Shown here: in pieces, positions 34,365-41,678 of the stretch | Layout: every line of letters begins with the position of its first letter | How positions within the stretch are numbered: the stretch's first letter is position 1 | Source of the DNA: a bacterium | Lineage (GTDB): Bacteria; Myxococcota_A; UBA9160; UBA4427 | Direction: 5' to 3' | Length of the DNA: 64,000 nt | Assembly (NCBI GenBank): GCA_024742285.1 | Contig: JANSYR010000017.1 | Coordinates: forward strand, 62,001 to 126,000 | Made by a program: the position numbers and the translations under genes | The notes under the pieces: model-generated | Database searches by the model: none | Told to the model about the DNA's origin: nothing | Seen by the model: only the letters and a program-made list of their open reading frames with translations

Positions 34365-34408
34365 GCCTGCGGGCGCTCGGCGGGGAAGGCCTGCGGACTT
34401 CCCGCCGA
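34365..34408. terminator. Bidirectional terminator-like hairpin between spoT and msbA
   Basis: The 64-bp gap between these convergent genes holds an 11-bp stem (34377-34388 with 34398-34408, one bulged G) and a 9-nt loop, followed by no T-run. Its left arm overlaps an 18-bp sequence (34365-34382) that also occurs twice downstream of the aldehyde dehydrogenase gene. Confidence 0.5.
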
Positions 34409-34417
34409 CCGCGCCGA

Positions 34418-36226
34418 CTACGCCGCCTGCGCGCCGATCAGGTCGCGGTAGACGCCGGGCTGGCCGGCGAGCTCGTCGTGGGTGCCGGTCTGGACGATGC
34501 GGCCCCCGTCGAGGACGACGATCCGGTCGGCCCGACGGATCGTGGAGAGGCGGTGGGCGACGAGGAAGATCGTCCGCTCGCCGCGCAGGGACTCGATCGC
34601 CTCCTGGACGGCGGCCTCGGTCCGGGCGTCGAGGGCACTCGTCGCCTCGTCGAAGATCAGGATCGCCGGGTCCGCCAGGATCGCGCGGGCGATCGTGAGG
34701 CGCTGGCGCTGGCCGCCCGACAGGCGGAGGCCAAACTCGCCGACGGTCGTGTCGTAGCCGTCGGGGAGCGCCTGGACGAACTCGTCGGCGGAGGCCGCCC
34801 GTGCGGCCGCACGGATTTCCTCGTCGGTCGCGTCGCGTCGCCCGTAGCGGATGTTCTCGGCGACCGAGACGTCGAAGAGGAAGGGCTCCTGGGTCACGAC
34901 GGCGACCTGGTCGAGGAAGGAGCGACGGGCGTAGTCGCGGAGGTCGACACCGTCGATCTCGATCGCGCCCCGGGTCGGGTCGTGGAAGCGGAGCGCGAGG
35001 TCCATCAACGTGGACTTGCCCGTCCCGGTCCGGCCGACGAAGGCGACGACTTCGCCGGGGGCGATCTCGAGGTCGATGCCCTGGAGGACGGGATCGCCGC
35101 CGTAGTCGAAGTGGACGTCGCGGAAGGTGATGCGGTGGGACAGGCCTTCCATCGCGCGTGCGCCGGGCGCATCCGGCGGCTCGTCCTCGAGGTCGAGCAC
35201 CTCGAAGACCCGCCGCGCGCCCGCGCTGGCTTCCACGATCTTCGGGTAGTGCTGGATCAGCGTCTTGAGCGGCTTGTAGATGATCCCGAGGCAGGCGCCG
35301 AACTGGAAGAGCACGCCGAGCGAGAGCCGTTCGCCGAGGACGGCCCAGAGTCCGACGCCGAGCACGATGCAGGCGATCAGGGGATTGATGAACTCCCCGA
35401 CGGCCCGGGACGCGACGCCGTTCCAGACGACCTTCATGTGGCGTCGGAAATACTTCCCGGTCTGCACGGTGTAGGCCGACTCCTCGACCTCCTGTCCCTG
35501 GAACGCCTTGATGACCTTGATGCCCGACAGGATCGCGAGGAGCCGCTGGGAGAGGTCGCCCTGGGTCTCCTGGCGTCGCTGGGCCTGGGTCTCGACCCGC
35601 TTGCCGAAATACGAGAGCACGACGAGCAGGATCGGCATGCCGAGGAGGGTCAGGAGGGTCAGCGGCCAGCTCGTCACGACGAGCGCGACGAAGCCCATCA
35701 GGACGATCTGCGAGTTGAGGATGACCTCGTTGAAGACCAGCAGGACGGCCTGGCAGGCGAGCTGGGCATCGGTCAGCGCGCGCGCCAGGAAGTCGCCGCT
35801 CGTCCCGCTGCGGTGGGCCCGGAGCGGCGCCGCCAGGAGTCGGCGGGCGATGTCCTGGTCGAGGTCGCGGCGGACGCTCGCGACGACCCAGTGGGCCGAG
35901 TACGAGCGGAAGAAGACGGCGAAGGGCTGGATCACGTAGGTGACCGCGTAGACGAGGGCGAGGGAGAGGGCGAGGGAGCCGACCTCACCGGCCTCGGAGC
36001 GTCCGCTCGAGAAGGGGACGACGACCTCGTCGAGGGCCGGCTGGATCAGCCAGGCGCGGCCGTAGCGCACGCCCGCCACGATCAGGCCGAGGACGAAGAG
36101 GGCGGTGATCACGAGTCGGTAGCCCCGCGCGCGCCGGAGCAGGCGCCAGAGCAGGGCGCGCGCGGACGTTGGTTTCGCCTCCGTCTGCGCGGGGCCGGCG
36201 TTCGTCGGTTCGGCCGACGCGGTCAT
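34418..36226 (-). CDS. msbA: MsbA-like lipid A / multidrug ABC exporter
   Basis: Homodimeric type IV ABC exporter: six-helix membrane domain (about 30-330) fused to an ATPase domain. 602 residues. Walker A GRTGTGKST, signature LSGGQRQRLTIARAI and Walker B ILIFDEATSALD are all intact, so both ATP sites of a homodimer would work. The start is set 10 bp after the stop of the FAD-oxidoreductase gene, with an alanine/proline-rich 25-residue lead. In a window so rich in LPS genes, MsbA (flipping core-lipid A) is the likely role, but drug exporters of the same family cannot be ruled out. Confidence 0.82.
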   Translation of the reverse strand: MTASAEPTNAGPAQTEAKPTSARALLWRLLRRARGYRLVITALFVLGLIVAGVRYGRAWLIQPALDEVVVPFSSGRSEAGEVGSLALSLALVYAVTYVIQPFAVFFRSYSAHWVVASVRRDLDQDIARRLLAAPLRAHRSGTSGDFLARALTDAQLACQAVLLVFNEVILNSQIVLMGFVALVVTSWPLTLLTLLGMPILLVVLSYFGKRVETQAQRRQETQGDLSQRLLAILSGIKVIKAFQGQEVEESAYTVQTGKYFRRHMKVVWNGVASRAVGEFINPLIACIVLGVGLWAVLGERLSLGVLFQFGACLGIIYKPLKTLIQHYPKIVEASAGARRVFEVLDLEDEPPDAPGARAMEGLSHRITFRDVHFDYGGDPVLQGIDLEIAPGEVVAFVGRTGTGKSTLMDLALRFHDPTRGAIEIDGVDLRDYARRSFLDQVAVVTQEPFLFDVSVAENIRYGRRDATDEEIRAAARAASADEFVQALPDGYDTTVGEFGLRLSGGQRQRLTIARAILADPAILIFDEATSALDARTEAAVQEAIESLRGERTIFLVAHRLSTIRRADRIVVLDGGRIVQTGTHDELAGQPGVYRDLIGAQAA

Positions 36227-36236
36227 CGGGCCCGCT

Positions 36237-37691
36237 TCACCCGAGCTCGGCCGCGATCGCGTCGCCGCCCCGCCAGCCCAGGAGGAGGTCGCCCTCGAGA
36301 CCGAGTCCGCCCGCGGCCGCCCGGTCGAGGCCGTAGACCGTCGGGCGCGTCGACCGACGGAGATCGATGTCGGAAGGCCACCCCTGGTCCGGGGCGGCCG
36401 TCTCGAGCCAGCCGTCGTCGCTGTCCCAGGTCGGTCGGTCGTAGTCGACCCAATCGAGATCGTCGCCACAGAAGGGCATCAGCGCGAGGAGTCGTTCCGC
36501 CACGTCGGCTCGAAGCGTCGCGAGGCGCTCGTGGAGGGTGTCCGGGGTCGCGTCCGGGAGGACGGCTCGCGCGACGAGGTCGACCCGCGACGGGTGGGTC
36601 TGGCAGGGAAACGCGGTGACCGCCGCCGTGGGCGAACGGGTCCCGTCCGGGCCTTCGGTCCCGGGCAGGATCACGCGGGCGCCCATGCCCTCGGGCAGGA
36701 TCCGGGTCGGCACGCGGAAGAGGAACGCCCCGCGGTAGGCGCGTGGGCCGGGGCGGTCGAGCACGCTCGGTGCGGGCCGGAGCGGATCGTCGCCGTAGGT
36801 GTCGCGCACGGCCGTCGACGCGGCCCCGAGGACGAGGCAGCGACCCAGCCAGATCTCGCCCGTCCGGGCGATCCGGATTCCGGGCTGGCCGGCGACCTGG
36901 ACGAGCTCGAAGTCCCCGGACACGATCCGCATGTCACCGTAGAGCGCGGTCACGCGTTTGCGGAAGAGGTCGACGAGCCACGGCGGGTCGTCGGCGAAGC
37001 CCGCGCCGCCGGCGAGACCGAGTCCGAGGAGCCGCGCCTGGGCCTCGGGCGCGATCCCGTCACCCGCGGTATTCGAGAGGGCGCGGACCTGCGCCGCGAT
37101 CACCTGGGCGAGGGCCCCCTCCGCGGCGGAGACCTCGCCGGGCAGTCCTCGTCGAGCCGCACCGGCTTCGGCCGCCTGGGGTACGCCGCCGGGCGGGATC
37201 GTGATGGCGCCACTCGCGCGCCGGCCGATCCGGACGAAGTGTGCTTCGTAGAGGAGGGTCCGCTCCGCCTCGGCGGCTTCGACGAGTCGCCGGATCAGCT
37301 GCTGGGCCTCGTCGGGCTTGGCGAGTCCCCACGCGACGAGCTCGTCGGCGGTCGCGAGGGGCTGGCCGATGTCGACCCGGATCGGGTCGGCGAGCACCTG
37401 ATAGGCCAGGCGTTCGTTCGCGATCCGTCGGCGGTCGATCAGCGGGACGGTCAGCGCACGGAGCGTCGCGTCGAGGAGCCCCTGGTCGCGCAGCCCGCCC
37501 AGGAAGAAGGGCTCCTTCAGCGCCGCGGGCAGCGTCGCGCGGGCTTCCTCTTCGACGACGAGCACCCGCTGCCCCGCCGCGCTGATCCGGGCCGCCGCCA
37601 CGAGCGCGGACAGGCCGCTGCCGAGGACGAGCGCATCCCATCGGCGCGCTCGCGGTGCCTCGCTCGGATCGAGTGTCGGAATCTCGACCAT
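36237..37691 (-). CDS. FAD-dependent oxidoreductase, function unknown
   Basis: 484 residues of the amine-oxidase/phytoene-dehydrogenase superfamily. The N-terminal dinucleotide site is ALVLGSGLSALVAAARISAA followed by VLVVEEE at the ribose-binding end. The closing FAD motif GLGLEGDLLLGWRGGDAIA is at the extreme C-terminus. The middle is not recognised; no desaturase- or protoporphyrinogen-specific block is evident. It is transcribed 10 bp ahead of the MsbA-like gene, which hints at a lipid or pigment substrate handled with that exporter, but this is only an inference from position. Confidence 0.75.
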   Translation of the reverse strand: MVEIPTLDPSEAPRARRWDALVLGSGLSALVAAARISAAGQRVLVVEEEARATLPAALKEPFFLGGLRDQGLLDATLRALTVPLIDRRRIANERLAYQVLADPIRVDIGQPLATADELVAWGLAKPDEAQQLIRRLVEAAEAERTLLYEAHFVRIGRRASGAITIPPGGVPQAAEAGAARRGLPGEVSAAEGALAQVIAAQVRALSNTAGDGIAPEAQARLLGLGLAGGAGFADDPPWLVDLFRKRVTALYGDMRIVSGDFELVQVAGQPGIRIARTGEIWLGRCLVLGAASTAVRDTYGDDPLRPAPSVLDRPGPRAYRGAFLFRVPTRILPEGMGARVILPGTEGPDGTRSPTAAVTAFPCQTHPSRVDLVARAVLPDATPDTLHERLATLRADVAERLLALMPFCGDDLDWVDYDRPTWDSDDGWLETAAPDQGWPSDIDLRRSTRPTVYGLDRAAAGGLGLEGDLLLGWRGGDAIAAELG

Positions 37692-37730
37692 CTCTCTCTC
37701 GCTGGGGCGCCGGGTGCCGCCGGGGCGCCC

Positions 37731-37774
37731 GGGGTTTGGGTCTCAGGGGCTCTGGGGGTTCGGGGGGATCGGGG
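37731..37774 (+). other. G-quadruplex-like G-tract cluster
   Basis: Four runs of at least four G (37746-37749, 37754-37758, 37762-37767, 37771-37774) with loops of 4, 3 and 3 nt, plus two shorter runs just before. They lie in the 127-bp gap between the ends of purM and the FAD-oxidoreductase gene, on the strand that is template for both. The pattern fits the canonical four-tract rule; folding is not shown. A 12-bp palindrome (37791-37802) follows. Confidence 0.5.
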
Positions 37775-37818
37775 AGTTCGGCGGTGTCGGCTCGTCGACG
37801 AGTCGTACCCGCGGGCGA

Positions 37819-38970
37819 CTACGACGGGTCGATGCCCGGTTCGATGCCCAGGAAGCCGGGGTCGAAGAGGATCGGCGGCTCGTCGTCGGCCTTCCGTTCG
37901 ATCGTGCCGATCCGATGGCCGCGCTCGCCGAGCCCGCGCAGACGGTCGAGTACGTCCTCGGCCTGCTCCGCAGGGACCGCGACGATCATCCCGATTCCGC
38001 AGTTGAAGACGCGCAGCAGCTCGGTCTCCGGGAGCGCTCCCTCCCGGGCGATCCAGTCGTAGACCTCGGGACGGGGCCAGGCCTTCGTGTCGATCCGGGC
38101 GCGCACGCCGGCGGGCAGCACCCGCGGAATGTTGCCCTCGAAGCCGCCGCCGGTGACGTGGACCATGCCGTGAACGTCGAAGTCACGAATCAGGTTGAGC
38201 AGCGGCTTCACGTAGATCTTCGTGGGCGCGAGCAGCGCGCTCGCGAGACTCGTCCGCATCCCTTCGGGCTCCGAAAAGAGGTCGAACTTGCCCGCCTCGA
38301 GTCCCGCGTCGAGGACCGCGCGGACGAGGGAGTATCCGTTGCTGTGGAAGCCGCTCGAGGCCAGGCCGATCAGGACGTCCCCGTCGGAGATCGTCGAGCC
38401 GTCGATCACCGCTTCGCGCTCGACGACGCCCACCGAGAAGCCCACGATCTCGAGCTCGCCCTTCGGATAGACCCCGGGCATGGTCGCCGTCTCTCCGCCG
38501 AGGAGCGCGCAGCCTGCGCGCTTGCACCCTTCCACGACGCCGCGGAGGGCATCGGAAGCCGTGGTCTTCTCGAGGTCCCCCATCGCAATATAGTCGAGGA
38601 AGATGAGGGGCTCGGCCCCCTGCACGACCAGGTCGTTCACGACCATGGCGACGCAGTCGATCCCGATCGTGTCGTAGCGACCGATCTGCGCGGCGAGCTT
38701 CAGCTTCGTTCCGACGCCGTCCGTCGCCGCGACGAAGATCGGGCTCTGGTACCGCTCGGGGGCCTTGAACATCCCGGCGAAGCCGCCGATCGAGCTCAGC
38801 ACCTCGGGTCGGAACGTGCCCTTGGCGATCGCCTTGACGTCGTCGATGAACGCCTCGTCGTGGTCGAGATCGACGCCGGCAGCCGCATAGGCGGGTGCAG
38901 AAGTCTCGCTGAACGTCTGTCCGCGGGTGTTGCCCGAGGGCGTCTTCGGGTCGTCGGGGGTACGGCTCAC
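37819..38970 (-). CDS. purM: Phosphoribosylformylglycinamidine cyclo-ligase
   Basis: Fifth step of purine synthesis, forming aminoimidazole ribotide with ATP. 383 residues from a GTG; E. coli PurM has 345, the excess being an N-terminal lead of about 20 residues and a C-terminal tail. Family blocks: AYAAAGVDLDHDEAFIDDVK, AATDGVGTKLKLA, GAEPLIFLDYIAMG, LGGETATMPGVYP and ASSGFHSNGYSLVR. A TTG 12 codons further upstream is also in frame, but it coincides with a -35-like box. No other purine gene is adjacent. Confidence 0.93.
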   Translation of the reverse strand: MSRTPDDPKTPSGNTRGQTFSETSAPAYAAAGVDLDHDEAFIDDVKAIAKGTFRPEVLSSIGGFAGMFKAPERYQSPIFVAATDGVGTKLKLAAQIGRYDTIGIDCVAMVVNDLVVQGAEPLIFLDYIAMGDLEKTTASDALRGVVEGCKRAGCALLGGETATMPGVYPKGELEIVGFSVGVVEREAVIDGSTISDGDVLIGLASSGFHSNGYSLVRAVLDAGLEAGKFDLFSEPEGMRTSLASALLAPTKIYVKPLLNLIRDFDVHGMVHVTGGGFEGNIPRVLPAGVRARIDTKAWPRPEVYDWIAREGALPETELLRVFNCGIGMIVAVPAEQAEDVLDRLRGLGERGHRIGTIERKADDEPPILFDPGFLGIEPGIDPS

Positions 38971-39006
38971 GGCGCAGTGATAGAGCAAAGCCCCCCGGCC
39001 CGTCAA
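38971..39006 (-). promoter_or_regulatory. Candidate purM promoter, possibly giving a leaderless mRNA
   Basis: On the minus strand TTGACG (39006-39001) and TATCAC (38982-38977) are 18 bp apart. Six bases after the -10 box comes the annotated GTG start, so the transcript could begin at or next to the start codon. No Shine-Dalgarno is seen before the GTG, which fits. Confidence 0.4.
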
Positions 39007-39120
39007 ACGTGGTCCCCGGGGTCACGAAGGGGCGTGCCCTCGAGGGCTCGGTACGGCGCTGGAACGCGCTGTTCCGGGTGTGCCGGAGACGGGTCGCTGC
39101 TTCCGGGCTAGGCTGACCCG

Positions 39121-39861
39121 GTGTCGATTTCGGTGGTGATCCCGACCCTCGATGAAGCCACGCAGATCGTCGGGGCGGTGGAGAGTGCCCTCGACCGACG
39201 TTCTGCCGCGGACGGAGCGGACGGCGTGATCGGAGTCGACGTGCTCGTGGTCGACGGGGGCAGTCGCGATGCGACCTGTCAGCTCGCCCGCGAGGCCGGA
39301 GCTCGGGTCCTCGAGCTCGCGGAAGCGTGCCCGGATGCGAAGGGCGCTCGTCCGCCGGGGAGGGGACGCGCCCACCAGCTCCGGCTGGGGAGTGAAAGAA
39401 CAGAAGGAGAGACGCTGCTCTTCCTGCATGCGGACACCCGGCTTCCGACGGGCTGGCCGCGGGCGGTGGCGGCGGCGATGGCCGAGCCGGGCTGCGCGGG
39501 AGGAGCGTTCACGTTCCGCTTCGCGGAGCGCGGCGGCTGGGAACGCTGGATCGAGTGGTGGGTCGGCCGCCGCGTGTCGGTCTTCGGCCTTCCTTATGGT
39601 GATCAGGCGCTCTTCGTGCGCCGGAGCGTGTTGGAGCAGATGGGCGGAATCGCGATCGTGCCGATCATGGAGGACCTGGACCTCGTGCGTGGAATCAAGC
39701 GCGCGGGGCGGCTCGCCGTGCTCGCCGAGCCCGCGACGACGTCCTCCCGGCGCTATCGGAGCCGCGGCCCGCTCAGGACGGTCTTCTGGCACGCGGTCGC
39801 GCTCGGCGGCTTCTTCCTCGGTGTGGACCGCGCGAAGCTCGCAGCGAGGATGGGGCGATGA
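39121..39861 (+). CDS. Family 2 glycosyltransferase (TIGR04283-like)
   Basis: 246-residue GT-A enzyme. ISVVIPTLDEATQI and VLVVDGGSRDAT form the donor site; GRGRAHQLRLGSE is the G-R-x-Q-L variant seen in the TIGR04283 subfamily. LLFLHADTRLP contains the DxD-like pair, and GLPYGDQALFVRR with IMEDLDLVRGIKRAG follows. GTG start. The C-terminal part has a hydrophobic stretch near 220-235. It overlaps by 4 bp the first of two ABC half-transporter genes, so a glycolipid built by this enzyme may be the exporter's cargo. Confidence 0.85.
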   Translation: MSISVVIPTLDEATQIVGAVESALDRRSAADGADGVIGVDVLVVDGGSRDATCQLAREAGARVLELAEACPDAKGARPPGRGRAHQLRLGSERTEGETLLFLHADTRLPTGWPRAVAAAMAEPGCAGGAFTFRFAERGGWERWIEWWVGRRVSVFGLPYGDQALFVRRSVLEQMGGIAIVPIMEDLDLVRGIKRAGRLAVLAEPATTSSRRYRSRGPLRTVFWHAVALGGFFLGVDRAKLAARMGR

Positions 39862-41678
39862 GCGCGCTGGGCACGACGATCGCACCGCCCGCCGAAGGCG
39901 AATCCCCGGTCCGCCACGCGCTCCGGCGGCTCTCCTTCTACCTGCGGCGAAACTGGCGCTACTACCTGGGCTGGTTCGTCGCCGTGGTCGCCTACGTCGC
40001 GATCTTCGTCTCGATTCCGCGCCTCGTCGGCGTCGCGATCGACGGCCTGATCGACCCCGAAGTTCCGGCCGAGGTCGTGATCGAGCAGTGCTACGTCCTC
40101 CTCGGTCTGGCCCTCGTCGGTGGCCTGCTGCGCTTCTTCACCCGGCAGCTCGTCTTCGATGCCGCGCGCGAGGTCGAGTACGAGATTCGCAACGATCTCT
40201 TCGACCACCTCCAGAAACAGCCGCAGTCCTTCTACTTCCGATGGCGGACCGGCGACCTCATGAGCCGCTGCGTCAACGACCTCAACTCGGTCCGTCTGCT
40301 GCTGGGGCCGGGGCTCCTGTCGGTGGCCCAGAGCCCGATCCTCTTCTTCGGCGCGTTCGTCGCGATGTCGACCTACAGCACGACGCTCGCGACGGTCATG
40401 ATCCTGCCCTATCCGCTCTTCATCGTCGTGTCCCGGGTGATCGGGTCGCGCCTCTTCCACCGAAGCCTCGCCGCCCAGGAATCCCTCGCTTCGATGTCGA
40501 ATCTGGTCCAGGAGAACATCGCCGGGATCGGCGTCGTGAAGGCCTACGCGATGGAAGAGGATCAGGCGGCGCGCTTCGAAGAGGCGAACCACCACCTCCG
40601 TGCCCGGCAGCTCGCCCTCGTGCGGGCGAGCTCGGCGATGCCGGCGGTGACGGGGCTCCTGCCTGCGGCCGGTCTCGGCATGGTCCTCTATCTCGGGCTC
40701 GACATGATCGCCGCGGGGACGCTCAAGCCGGGTGCGCTCTTCGCATTCACGATCTACGCGCGGGTGCTGACCTTTCCGACGATGATGCTCGGCTACTCGG
40801 TGAGTCTGCTCCAGCGCGGTTCGTCGGCGATGCAGCGGATCGACGAGATCCTCTCGATCGAGCCCGCGATCGCGGACCATTCCGATGCCGTCGACCCCGG
40901 TGAGCTCGCCGGCGAGGTCGAGCTGCGAGGCCTGTCCTTCGGCTACGGCGAGGACGCGCGGGAGAACGCGCTCGAGAACGTGTCGCTCAAGGTGCCCGCC
41001 GGGAGCTCCCTCGGCGTCGTCGGCCCGGTCGGCTCCGGCAAGTCGACCCTGGCCGCGATGATCCCGCGGATCTACGAAGTGGACGACGGCCAGGTCTTCA
41101 TCGACGGGATCGACGTCAACCAGATCTCGCTGTCTCGTCTTCGCAGCTCGATCGCGATGGTCCCGCAGGACTCGTTCCTCTTCTCCCTCCCGATCCACGC
41201 GAACATCGCCTACGGGCTCTCGGCGGACTACCGCCGCGAGGACGTCGAGCGCGCGGCCGCCCGGGCCCAGCTCGCGGACGACATCGAGGACCTGCCCCAG
41301 GGCTACGACACCCTGGTCGGCGAGCGGGGCGTCATGCTCTCCGGCGGCCAGCGCCAGCGAACGGCCCTGGCTCGCGCGCTCGCCCTCGATCCGCGCATCC
41401 TGATCCTCGACGACACGCTGTCGGCGGTCGACGCCGAGACCGAGCGTCGGATCCAGGGGGAGCTGGGCCGCGTCTTCGCCGGGCGAACGGTGGTCGTCGT
41501 CGCGAGTCGCGTCAACTCGGTCCGCGAGCTCGACCAGATCGTCGTCCTCGACGGTGGGCGGATCGTCGAGCGCGGCAACCACGCGGAGCTCCTCGCGAAG
41601 GGCGGTCTCTACGCGCGTCTCGCGGAGGAGCAGGCCGAAGAGGAACGGCGCCAGGCGGCGGGAGGGGCGGGGGCATGA
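39858..41678 (+). CDS. ABC exporter half-transporter, subunit with degenerate Walker B
   Basis: 606 residues: six-helix membrane domain (about 25-330) plus ATPase. Walker A is GPVGSGKST and the signature LSGGQRQRTALARAL is intact, but Walker B ends ILILDDTLSAVD, with Asp replacing the catalytic Glu. This change marks the inactive site of heterodimeric exporters such as TM287/288 and BmrCD. It overlaps the next half-transporter by 4 bp, and that one carries the matching altered signature. Together they form an asymmetric exporter. The substrate is unknown; the neighbouring glycosyltransferase suggests a glycolipid, and drugs are an alternative. Confidence 0.88.
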   Translation: MSALGTTIAPPAEGESPVRHALRRLSFYLRRNWRYYLGWFVAVVAYVAIFVSIPRLVGVAIDGLIDPEVPAEVVIEQCYVLLGLALVGGLLRFFTRQLVFDAAREVEYEIRNDLFDHLQKQPQSFYFRWRTGDLMSRCVNDLNSVRLLLGPGLLSVAQSPILFFGAFVAMSTYSTTLATVMILPYPLFIVVSRVIGSRLFHRSLAAQESLASMSNLVQENIAGIGVVKAYAMEEDQAARFEEANHHLRARQLALVRASSAMPAVTGLLPAAGLGMVLYLGLDMIAAGTLKPGALFAFTIYARVLTFPTMMLGYSVSLLQRGSSAMQRIDEILSIEPAIADHSDAVDPGELAGEVELRGLSFGYGEDARENALENVSLKVPAGSSLGVVGPVGSGKSTLAAMIPRIYEVDDGQVFIDGIDVNQISLSRLRSSIAMVPQDSFLFSLPIHANIAYGLSADYRREDVERAAARAQLADDIEDLPQGYDTLVGERGVMLSGGQRQRTALARALALDPRILILDDTLSAVDAETERRIQGELGRVFAGRTVVVVASRVNSVRELDQIVVLDGGRIVERGNHAELLAKGGLYARLAEEQAEEERRQAAGGAGA

